A DNA stretch of 64,000 nucleotides from JAHBNG01 sp039028975 (GTDB lineage Bacteria; Chloroflexota; Anaerolineae; Caldilineales; Caldilineaceae): NCBI GenBank assembly GCA_039028975.1, contig JBCCHB010000087.1, forward strand, positions 1 to 64,000, in the 5' to 3' direction. Below are positions 37,088 to 44,820 of this stretch, in pieces (positions within the stretch are counted from its first letter, which is position 1; each line of letters begins with the position of its first letter). Under the pieces are notes generated by a model. That model searched no databases, was not told the origin of the DNA, and worked only from the letters and a program-made list of their open reading frames with translations. Position numbers and translations under genes: made by a program.

Positions 37088-39595
37088 ATGAGCACGAATA
37101 GCTGGCAACAGCATTTGCCGAAACTCCTCTTATTCTTGGCCGTTATTGGGTATGCGCTCTATTTTATTTGGCTTACGTTTCTTAGGTTTGATGCATTTGA
37201 GGCGCGAGCTTTAGATTTAGGGAACTTCGATCAAGCGATTTGGAATACATCACAGGGGCGCTGGTTCCACCTGACGAATCAGGAAGGCATTGTCAATCGA
37301 CTCAGCCTCCATGTTGAGCCGATACTGATTCCTATTTCTTGGCTTTATTGGATCTATAGTAGCCCCAAGACGCTCCTATTTCTTCAATCCGTGGTAGTCT
37401 CTCTCGGTGCACTGTTTGTCTATGGACTGGCACACATCGAGCTAAAGAATGGCTGGCTATCCCTGATCTTTGCTGGTTCGTTCCTACTCAACCCATCGAT
37501 CCAGGCTGCGAACTGGTTAGAGTTTCACGGCCTAACGTTGGCTCCTACTTTCCTCCTTGCTGCATTTTACTTCCTACGTACAAAGCAGAATACTCTTTTT
37601 ATTCTCTCGGCCATTTTGGCAGCAAGCTGCAAAGAAGAGATAGCCCTGTTGGTCCTGATGATGGGCCTCTATGCCTTCCTTTTTATGAAAAGGCGACGAT
37701 TAGGGATAGTGACCATGGCGCTTTCGCTGACTTGGGCACTCGTTGCGGTATTGGGCATTCAGCAGCTCTTTGGCAATGGGAATATTCATTGGGGGCGTTA
37801 TGCATATCTGGGTGAATCCCCTCTACAAATCGTCACAGCTATCGTGACTCAACCGTCAGTTGTCTGGAGCCAACTGCAAAAGGCCGATGCATTTGTCTAT
37901 CTGATTCGACATCTGATTCCGGTAGGATTTCTTGGCGTCTTAGCCCCTGAAGTGCTTTTCATGGCCCTGCCATCGTTGGGTCTCAACTTGTTGGCGGATT
38001 TCTCTCCTATGCACCAGATAGATACGCTGATTTATGCAGCCCCGATTGTTCCGTTTGCAACCCTGAGCGGTGTCTTTGGTGCGCATCGCCTGTTAAATCG
38101 ATGGTCACCGGAGAAATTTCGCTCCTTAGCGTCCTGGTTGGTTGGGATATTCATCGTGAGTGCTGGGTTAGCCAACCAGTGGGCTTACGGGTATTTGCCA
38201 GGAAGCGGTCACTATCAATTCCTCGCGATTACGGACCATCATCGGCAAGCGGAGGAGATGATACGTCAGATTCCTGCTGACGCCAAAGTCTCTGCCCAAG
38301 ATAGGCTCAACCCTCACGTTAGCCAACGGGAGACCATATATATCTTTCCCAGGGTTGAGGATGCTGATACAGTCTTTTTAGATGTAACAGGCTCGCCTTG
38401 GCCCCAGCATCCGAATGACATTCATAAGCAGGTCAACCAGCTACTGATAAGTGGGTTTGGCATAGCGGCTGCTCAAGACGGGTATCTACTCCTAAGCCAA
38501 AATGCAATAAACCAAGATATGCCCCCGTCCTTCTATAGCGCTTGGCAAGCAGATACTATTGCTCCTGCGACTGGTGCAAATCCCATCAACGTCACATTTG
38601 GTGACTTATTTAAATTAGTGGGTCTGGATGTGTTCACAGATCGGAACGGCGAGCTGGTTATTAAACTCTTCTGGCAGATTTTGGATGACCATCTTCAGGA
38701 TGTGAATTTTCACGTCGCCTATCTAGATCGAAGTGGGACACCGCTTCATACCACTCAATTTTATCCCCTTCCTGCAACCCTATGGTATCCTACTTCTTTG
38801 TGGACTGTCAGCGCGTCTGATGACATATCTGTTACTTCATTCAGCAATGTCCTTAGTGACACACAGGAAGAGGATCCTCAGAGGGGGAACACCACAGAGA
38901 TAGAGAACGTTAGAACTTATGTTGTTCAAACCTTGCCGTGGAATTTAGAGAGTGAGCAGTTTACACTTGCAGTGGGCCTCTTTTGGGCAGAGGATGGTGC
39001 GGATTGGTCCAGCGGTAAGCGGTTACCTGTCACAGAGATGGAGCAGACATATCCCCTTTTAGAGGGAGGAACGCTTTTGCGCATTGGTGGATATGAGCAG
39101 GTGAGTTCACGGCTCTTACCTTCAAGAAATATCCAATCAGCTCAGTGGGTCGCTCAACAGGCATCCACTTCTCCACCCACCCAGATTATGGATGCTAAGC
39201 TAGGTGGGCAAATTGCTCTAAGTGGCGTGACCTTAGAAACTAATCCTTTACAGGCCCAAGAGTCGCTGAAAGTTAATCTACACTGGCGCATCACTAGCCC
39301 AATCGAATTAGATTACTCGCTCTTTTTCCATCTACTAAACAGTAATGGGGATGTAGTTGCTCAGCTAGATCGGCAGCCAGAAGATGTGGCTGGATTTTTG
39401 CCCATGACCTCTTGGCCACTTCAATATGAGATTGTCGATCCGGTAGTTCTGGATCTACCGGAATCACTACCACCAGGCTCCTACCGAATGTTAGCGGGGT
39501 TGTACTTTTGGCAGGATGGGCAACGGCTTCTAGTAACGGGTGCGAATGCAACGGCAGAGAATGGTGTGGATCTGGGAAGAGTGATTGTCGAATGA
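37088..39595 (+). CDS. DUF2079 membrane protein with two C-terminal beta modules
   Basis: 835 residues from the ATG at 37088; the GTG at 37079 is the alternative. Residues 10-420 hold about 10-11 membrane helices with the DUF2079 signature (RALDLGNFDQAIWNTSQGRWF, early in the chain, split here as a description only). The family is related to GT-C glycosyltransferases that use lipid-linked sugars. The C-terminal 420 residues are extracytoplasmic beta modules; the last (VNLHWRITSPIELDYSLFFH...) recurs in the membrane protein at 50292. Probably a glycan-modifying or -transferring membrane enzyme in the polysaccharide cluster; direct evidence is only family and context. Confidence 0.78.
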   Translation: MSTNSWQQHLPKLLLFLAVIGYALYFIWLTFLRFDAFEARALDLGNFDQAIWNTSQGRWFHLTNQEGIVNRLSLHVEPILIPISWLYWIYSSPKTLLFLQSVVVSLGALFVYGLAHIELKNGWLSLIFAGSFLLNPSIQAANWLEFHGLTLAPTFLLAAFYFLRTKQNTLFILSAILAASCKEEIALLVLMMGLYAFLFMKRRRLGIVTMALSLTWALVAVLGIQQLFGNGNIHWGRYAYLGESPLQIVTAIVTQPSVVWSQLQKADAFVYLIRHLIPVGFLGVLAPEVLFMALPSLGLNLLADFSPMHQIDTLIYAAPIVPFATLSGVFGAHRLLNRWSPEKFRSLASWLVGIFIVSAGLANQWAYGYLPGSGHYQFLAITDHHRQAEEMIRQIPADAKVSAQDRLNPHVSQRETIYIFPRVEDADTVFLDVTGSPWPQHPNDIHKQVNQLLISGFGIAAAQDGYLLLSQNAINQDMPPSFYSAWQADTIAPATGANPINVTFGDLFKLVGLDVFTDRNGELVIKLFWQILDDHLQDVNFHVAYLDRSGTPLHTTQFYPLPATLWYPTSLWTVSASDDISVTSFSNVLSDTQEEDPQRGNTTEIENVRTYVVQTLPWNLESEQFTLAVGLFWAEDGADWSSGKRLPVTEMEQTYPLLEGGTLLRIGGYEQVSSRLLPSRNIQSAQWVAQQASTSPPTQIMDAKLGGQIALSGVTLETNPLQAQESLKVNLHWRITSPIELDYSLFFHLLNSNGDVVAQLDRQPEDVAGFLPMTSWPLQYEIVDPVVLDLPESLPPGSYRMLAGLYFWQDGQRLLVTGANATAENGVDLGRVIVE

Positions 39596-39603
39596 CTTTT
39601 ACC

Positions 39604-39635
39604 TACTCAAGCCCGTTTGAAACAACCGCAAAGTA
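39604..39635 (+). repeat. type A repeat, 32-bp collapsed copy
   Basis: TACTCAAGCCCGTTTGAAA joined directly to CAACCGCAAAGTA keeps both outer ends of the type A element and lacks the inner stem and loop. It looks like a deletion product. It is located 8 bases after the DUF2079 stop and 21 bases before the CpsD-like gene. Confidence 0.55.
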
Positions 39636-39656
39636 GAAATCGAGAAACTTTTACCT

Positions 39657-40304
39657 ATGTCAAAGCTCATTACTATAACTGACTCGCGTAGCCCTGCCGC
39701 GGAAGCTTACCAGAGCCTACGTACCAATATTGAGTTTGCCGGTCTGGATCAGCCACTTCAATCTCTACTGGTTACCTGTGCAGATACTAACACAAATAAG
39801 AGCCAGGCGTTGGCCAATTTGGCTGTTGTGATGGCTGGTGCCGGAGATAAGGTTATTGTAGTTGATGGGGACCTACGCCGCCCACAGCAGCACGAGATCT
39901 TTGACCTTCACAATCAGGAAGGCTTAACAAGTTGGCTACAGGGGAACTCGTCTGCCCCCCCGATTCAATCAACGGCTATAGAGGGATTGCGTGTCTTGCC
40001 TGCTGGGCCATCCCATCCCAATCCAGTGGCATTGCTGAGCGCAAAGAGGCTTAGTGAGGCACTTGCTGAGTTGTCCCAACAAACTGACTATCTGCTTTGT
40101 GATTCACCTCCCTTACTGGCGGTGACGGATGCAGCACTGTGGGCTAGTAAAGTGGACGGAACCATTCTGCTCCTCAACGCCGGAGGGACAAAACGCGATC
40201 AGGCCCAACAAGCCAAAGCTGTTTTGGCAAAGGTTCGTGCACGCATTATTGGTGCTGTTTTGCTAAACTCTGAGGAAGATGTCAATTCGCTACGCTATGG
40301 ATAG
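39657..40304 (+). CDS. stand-alone CpsD/CapB-like ATPase (BY-kinase family)
   Basis: 215 residues, cytoplasmic. Opens SPAAEAYQSLRTNIEFA as in CpsD/CapB. The P-loop region CADTNTNKSQ (41-50) keeps Lys-Ser, but the glycines of the usual P-G-E-G-K-S/T are gone. Walker A' VIVVDGDLRRPQ (66-77) is canonical D-x-D-x-R. Walker B YLLCDSPPL is at 145-153. There is no C-terminal Tyr cluster (one Tyr at the penultimate residue). It would normally work with a Wzz-like activator; the two short Wzz proteins just upstream are candidates. Loss of P-loop Gly raises doubt about ATP hydrolysis. Confidence 0.83.
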   Translation: MSKLITITDSRSPAAEAYQSLRTNIEFAGLDQPLQSLLVTCADTNTNKSQALANLAVVMAGAGDKVIVVDGDLRRPQQHEIFDLHNQEGLTSWLQGNSSAPPIQSTAIEGLRVLPAGPSHPNPVALLSAKRLSEALAELSQQTDYLLCDSPPLLAVTDAALWASKVDGTILLLNAGGTKRDQAQQAKAVLAKVRARIIGAVLLNSEEDVNSLRYG

Positions 40305-41316
40305 CCATGCCATGGATAGTTACGCTATGGAACCCAATGCAGAGGTGATCGCCTCGATACCAGCGTTAGCTGCCGCAATTCGGCAGACCCATCGTCTCCC
40401 GCCACCCCTTGCGACTACACATCTGCTTTTTGCAACTCCACCATCATCCTTCTACCAGATCCAGGCCAAAACCCTAGAGGCAGAAGCAAGAGCCGTAGGA
40501 CATCTAGTAAGCGAGGTGGCGGAACGGTTACGTCGGTTGGCAGAGGCTTATGGTGAATGGGAGCGATTTGATCCGGCGGCATACTTCGATCTTTCGGAAA
40601 TGCAGGCCGAATATCTGGTACAGGTCATCGAGCGGATGAGCACAGTCTATGTTGTCTTTCGGATTGATGCCTTTTTGCCTACTTTTCAGCAGGCAGAGAG
40701 CTTCTGGGTTCAATCATTTTACCCCGCATATCATACCATCCTGACTGAGTCAAACCGTATTGGTTTCAATGGAGAGCATTCTGAAGCAGAATCGAACATA
40801 TCTAGACCACCTTCAAATGGCATCAATCTTTCAGATGATATGGCTCTAAATGATTTACTATCCCACGGAGGTAATATCAAGAAAAATGGTTTGGAGGATG
40901 AGCTTGATACGGCTGGTATGGGTGGAGCTCATGCCGATAGGTCATCAAATGAATCATTCATTCATAGTCCGGAAGTCGACGCCAGCACCATCGATCAGTA
41001 TGAAATAATCGAAACGATCCATCCTCAAATGGTAGAAAAGTGGATGAATTTGCTTCACGTTGTCCGGATGGCGCGGAAACTTTTGCTCGAGCAAATTGGC
41101 TATTTGGCCGTTAATGGTAGCCAAGAAGAGCGAAGTCGTTGGCGTCATGCTTGGCAAGAGCCACCTAGCCGAGGCATTGCCAATGATCTGTGCCCTCCGC
41201 TACAGGCGCTACCAACGTTGACTCTATCTATCGAATTTCCTCTTCCTGCCTATCGTCAACCTGGACGTAAACAACGCCTACGCATACAGAGGTTGTCCAA
41301 GAGTCGACGAAAGTAA
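40297..41316 (+). CDS. unrecognised protein of the polysaccharide cluster
   Basis: 339 residues from the ATG at 40297, whose ATGGATAG overlaps the CpsD-like stop by 8 bases. In-frame ATGs also exist at 40279, 40312 and 40327, where a 15-base microrepeat encodes YAMDS-HAMDS-YAME. No domain is recognised. Residues about 60-140 are helical and charged (EARAVGHLVSEVAERLRRLA). A Ser/Asn/Asp-rich stretch (about 165-230) looks disordered. A second helical part holds MVEKWMNLLHVVRMARKLL. The C-terminus is strongly basic (RKQRLRIQRLSKSRRK). No signal or membrane segment. Its place between the CpsD-like ATPase and RmlB suggests a cytoplasmic accessory role in polymer synthesis. Confidence 0.75.
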   Translation: MDSHAMDSYAMEPNAEVIASIPALAAAIRQTHRLPPPLATTHLLFATPPSSFYQIQAKTLEAEARAVGHLVSEVAERLRRLAEAYGEWERFDPAAYFDLSEMQAEYLVQVIERMSTVYVVFRIDAFLPTFQQAESFWVQSFYPAYHTILTESNRIGFNGEHSEAESNISRPPSNGINLSDDMALNDLLSHGGNIKKNGLEDELDTAGMGGAHADRSSNESFIHSPEVDASTIDQYEIIETIHPQMVEKWMNLLHVVRMARKLLLEQIGYLAVNGSQEERSRWRHAWQEPPSRGIANDLCPPLQALPTLTLSIEFPLPAYRQPGRKQRLRIQRLSKSRRK

Positions 41317-41352
41317 ATGGAAATGATGGAGCAAGAAAGTAAAAGAGGTACT

Positions 41353-42381
41353 ATGAAAAATATATTTGTGACAGGTGGTGCAGGATTTATTGGGTGCAAT
41401 TTTGTACGAGTATTGTTGGAACAACATCCTGAGTATCATATCACGGTCTTTGACAAGCTAACCTACGCTGGCAGGTTGGAAAATCTAGCAGATGTTACTG
41501 AGGCCTATCCTAATCGATATACATTTGCTCAAGGAGATATCTGTGATGCCGAGCGAGTTAGTGCGGTGCTCCAAGAAAACCAAATAGATACAATTGTTAA
41601 CTTTGCGGCCGAAAGCCATGTAGACCGCAGCATCATGAACCCAGACGCTTTCATTCAAACAGATGTGTATGGGACCTATGTCTTACTGGAAGCGGCCCGG
41701 ACATTGGGAAATCTGCGCTATCATCAAATCAGCACAGACGAAGTCTATGGCCATATTGAAGGAGACCACCGAAGTTTGGAGAGTGATTGTTTGCAGCCGC
41801 GCAGCCCTTATTCAGCTAGCAAAGCGAGTGCTGACCATTTGGTGAATTCGTATTACATTACCTACGACTTACCCATTACAATCTCCAGGGGAGCCAACAA
41901 TATCGGTCCTTATCAGTACCCAGAGAAGGTCGTTCCCCTCTTTGTTACCAATGCACTAAGCAATATGTCCCTTCCTGTTTATGGAGATGGCCAGCAGCGG
42001 AGGGATTACCAATTCGTCTCTGATCACTGTGAGGCCATCGATCTGGTTCTTCATCAGGGCGCCATTGGAGAAACCTATAACATCGGCACAGGAGCCGAGT
42101 TGACCAACTTGGAGATGGTTGAAATTTTGCTCGATGAGCTTGGCAAGCCCCATAGCCTTATTCAGCATGTAGAGGACCGTCAAGGCCATGATAGGCGCTA
42201 CTGCATAGATGTTAGTAAGATGATGAGCTTGGGGTGGGAACCAGATTATACCAACGAGGAAGCAATCCGCGCGACAGTTCGTTGGTATGTTGAGAATGAG
42301 AGTTGGTGGCAGCCTATTCGCTCTGGCGAATTCCAAGAATACTATCAACAGGTCTATGGCAATCGCAAAGCACTTGCTTAG
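41353..42381 (+). CDS. rmlB: dTDP-glucose 4,6-dehydratase
   Basis: 342 residues from the ATG at 41353. That start is chosen because GAGG stands 4-5 bases before it and MKNIFVTGGAGFIG is the family start; the frame is open 12 codons upstream. NAD site TGGAGFIG (7-14), ISTDEVYGH with the catalytic Thr-Asp-Glu, and the Y-x-x-x-K motif YSASK. NNIGPYQYPEKV is diagnostic of RmlB. Converts dTDP-glucose to dTDP-4-keto-6-deoxyglucose, precursor of rhamnose and other deoxysugars. rmlA, rmlC and rmlD are not in the window. Last gene of the plus-strand polysaccharide operon. Confidence 0.93.
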   Translation: MKNIFVTGGAGFIGCNFVRVLLEQHPEYHITVFDKLTYAGRLENLADVTEAYPNRYTFAQGDICDAERVSAVLQENQIDTIVNFAAESHVDRSIMNPDAFIQTDVYGTYVLLEAARTLGNLRYHQISTDEVYGHIEGDHRSLESDCLQPRSPYSASKASADHLVNSYYITYDLPITISRGANNIGPYQYPEKVVPLFVTNALSNMSLPVYGDGQQRRDYQFVSDHCEAIDLVLHQGAIGETYNIGTGAELTNLEMVEILLDELGKPHSLIQHVEDRQGHDRRYCIDVSKMMSLGWEPDYTNEEAIRATVRWYVENESWWQPIRSGEFQEYYQQVYGNRKALA

Positions 42382-42407
42382 TTTCTGTTGTTAATATACT
42401 CTTTAAG

Positions 42408-42464
42408 AAAAAGGTTTTCCAGCTTTCCTTGAGCGTATCAAAGGGAAAGCTGGAAAACCTTTTT
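42408..42464 (+). terminator. strong intrinsic terminator ending the polysaccharide operon
   Basis: Perfect 21-bp inverted arms (42408-42428 and 42444-42464; start AAAAAGGTTTTCCAGC) with a 15-base loop. The right arm ends in TTTTT and the left begins AAAAA, so it can work in both directions. It lies 27 bases after the rmlB stop. Confidence 0.9.
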
Positions 42465-42490
42465 CTGGATATCTATAATTGTTGTAACTT

Positions 42491-43438
42491 ATGCCTATCG
42501 TGCCAGCAGACTTAACCTACGCGAGGGAGGTGGCCAATCTCTTTGCACATGGAAAAAATAGTTATGGGATTCAGCATCCAGTTGAGCCGTCAAGCCTAAT
42601 TTCCAGCCAGACGTCCGTCATCGGCTTGGAAAATGGAAAGGTTTGGGGATTTTTGAGTATCGACTACAATGACATCCGATTGGCCTCATCGGAACAAGCT
42701 GCTCAATCAGTTGTGATGGACCCTATCTGCCGTCGCATTTATCTAACCCACGTGGCGCTGGCTAGAGGGCGTTCACCCTATGAAGATGTTGCCGAACTTC
42801 TCTCAGGTGCTGCAGCACAGATTCTGCCAAACCAGAGCCAGCTAAAACCAACCAGCAACAAGATGAACTCTTTGCTTATTTGGTATGGGGATCAGCGCTG
42901 GTTAATTGCTCCGCTGGAAAAAGCAGGATTGACCATTACAGAACGAATAGAGTTTTTTGTTCTTGCTCGATTACAGAGACGCACTCTACCTCCTATCAAT
43001 TTCCCAAAGCCAGATATCCGGTTACGGCTGGCCCAACAGGATGACTTAGACCGGCTGGCCCAAATTGATGCATCTGTTTTTACACCTATTTGGCACATGG
43101 CTCTTGAGCAATTGAAGGAAGTATGGACAACCCATCGCATCTTTGTGGCAGAAGTGGATGAGGAGCTTGCTGGTTATTCTGCAATTGCTTTTACGGCTGA
43201 TCATGAGCAAGCGCATTTGGCCCGATTGGCTGTTGATCAACGATTCCAGGGTATGGGTTTGGGACGTTATCTATTGTTTGATGTGTTGTACAGCGCTCAA
43301 CGGCAAGGTGCCATGGCAATTACGCTCAATACACAGACAGATAATCTTCCTGCTCGCCAACTCTATCGTTCGGTAGGCTTTCGCCGGACAGGCAATATTC
43401 TTCCTGTCATGACTCAGTGGCGTTCATCCGACGGATAG
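42491..43438 (+). CDS. GNAT acetyltransferase
   Basis: 315 residues. The C-terminal half (about 175-305) is a GNAT domain with the acetyl-CoA motif RLAVDQRFQGMGLGRYLL and the closing N-LPARQLYRSVGFRRTG. The N-terminal half may be a second, degenerate GNAT unit, since length is twice the minimum. Substrate unknown. The start follows the terminator by only 27 bases. TATAAT at 42474-42479 stands 11 bases before the ATG, so the mRNA could be nearly leaderless (inference). Confidence 0.83.
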   Translation: MPIVPADLTYAREVANLFAHGKNSYGIQHPVEPSSLISSQTSVIGLENGKVWGFLSIDYNDIRLASSEQAAQSVVMDPICRRIYLTHVALARGRSPYEDVAELLSGAAAQILPNQSQLKPTSNKMNSLLIWYGDQRWLIAPLEKAGLTITERIEFFVLARLQRRTLPPINFPKPDIRLRLAQQDDLDRLAQIDASVFTPIWHMALEQLKEVWTTHRIFVAEVDEELAGYSAIAFTADHEQAHLARLAVDQRFQGMGLGRYLLFDVLYSAQRQGAMAITLNTQTDNLPARQLYRSVGFRRTGNILPVMTQWRSSDG

Positions 43439-43597
43439 AAATAAGTTATAGGTGACCAAAAAAGTTCTGTCCTCTTATCTTGGAATTTTCTTGAGCGGAT
43501 TGGTCAAGAGTTGGGGCAAGACGTTTCTGGAAAAGTTATATGTTGGTTTAATGGGGTGTGTCATGTTACTAACATCACCCTCTATTTAAAAACAGAA

Positions 43598-44782
43598 TTA
43601 TTGTGAATGAGTGTTGCCTAAAGCGTCGATACGATGCCGCATGAGAAAGAGAGCAACAACTAGTACCAGTAACGCAAAGCCAATAACCACATAAGTACCG
43701 CCGATACCGACCATGGTGGCAAGCGGCTGACTGATAAAGGGTGAGATAAACTGTCCCACAAAGATGAAGGTGGTAAAGCCGCCCAATGCACGCCCACGCA
43801 CGGCCAGCGGTACATCATTCGCCAACCAAAGGTTAAGGTTGGGAATTACCATACCGAGTCCAAAGCCGCCCATCATCAGGCCCAGAATGATGGGTAACCA
43901 CATTGCGGATGTACCGATGAGCAAATACCCCAACCCCGTCACGGCAAAGCCTGTAATCATCAATAACACCCGGCCCATCCGCTGACTGAGCCAACCAAAT
44001 GTGAGTGAGGCCAAGGCGTAGAAAAGGGCGGTGGTGGCAATTCCCATGCCTGTTTGAGTGGCAGTGGCCCCAAGAATCGTCTTTAGATGGAAGGGAAGTT
44101 GCACTGGTACAAGATAGAAGACTATCTGCGTCAGCATAACAATTAAATAGATAAAGACCATGAGGCCAATAGGTAGTTGCTCTACTTCACCGCTCTCGGT
44201 AATGCGCCCCCGATGGCGCGTCTCCGGCTGGCGGCGAATGTAGAGCATCGCCATAGGTAGAATCAGAAACGATATCAGATAGAGATAGAAGGGGCCACGC
44301 CAGCTTATGTCGGCCAAAAAGCCGCCAATGGTCAGGAAGATGCTGCCACCAAAACCGGCCGCCGCAGCCTGAAATCCCATCATTTGCGCCCGTTCAGCCC
44401 CGTCGTAATAGTCTGCAATGAGGGTCGTGGTAGCGGTGCGAATTCCCGCAACGGTGGCCCCAAGAATGGCCCGGCCGACTAAGATCAGGGAAAGCGTTGG
44501 TGCGATAATGGCCGACCCACCAGCCAGACCATAGAGCAGCATAGCACCCACAAGCAGCCATTTGCGGCCAAACCGATCAATAATCGCCCCCGCAAAGGGC
44601 GAACCAATGGCGATAAAGAGAGCGGGAAGCGTCAGCACTAACCGGACTAGAAAAGGGGCGTTAGGCAAGCCCTCAAAGATAACTTGCATCGCAGGTAGCG
44701 ATGGCGCAATTGTGGCAGCGGCCATGACGGTGAGCGTGCTGGCCGCGAGAAGGGTTACCTTCGTTAGCAGGCCACGGCTCAT
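43598..44782 (-). CDS. MFS transporter
   Basis: 394 residues with 12 predicted membrane helices. The cytoplasmic loop 2-3 motif GAIIDRFGRKWLLVG is the classical MFS motif A. The family is likely DHA-type drug or metabolite efflux; substrate not predictable. It converges with the GNAT gene; between them (43553-43580) is a weak hairpin GGGTG...ATGTTA/TAACAT...CACCC. It lies 38 bases after the pheT stop on the same strand and might be co-transcribed. Confidence 0.88.
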   Translation of the reverse strand: MSRGLLTKVTLLAASTLTVMAAATIAPSLPAMQVIFEGLPNAPFLVRLVLTLPALFIAIGSPFAGAIIDRFGRKWLLVGAMLLYGLAGGSAIIAPTLSLILVGRAILGATVAGIRTATTTLIADYYDGAERAQMMGFQAAAAGFGGSIFLTIGGFLADISWRGPFYLYLISFLILPMAMLYIRRQPETRHRGRITESGEVEQLPIGLMVFIYLIVMLTQIVFYLVPVQLPFHLKTILGATATQTGMGIATTALFYALASLTFGWLSQRMGRVLLMITGFAVTGLGYLLIGTSAMWLPIILGLMMGGFGLGMVIPNLNLWLANDVPLAVRGRALGGFTTFIFVGQFISPFISQPLATMVGIGGTYVVIGFALLVLVVALFLMRHRIDALGNTHSQ

Positions 44783-44820
44783 CGATCTGTGCTATTCATT
44801 ATTTTCACCTTGACCTGGCT

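Noticed and set aside
28066..40304. Two separate polysaccharide clusters
   Set aside because: The two arms share one divergent control region and complementary pathway genes (WbpB/E on one side, WbpD on the other), so a single cluster is simpler.
43553..43580. Terminator between the convergent GNAT and MFS genes
   Set aside because: The hairpin has a 4-base bulge and no T tract on either strand; kept only as a remark.
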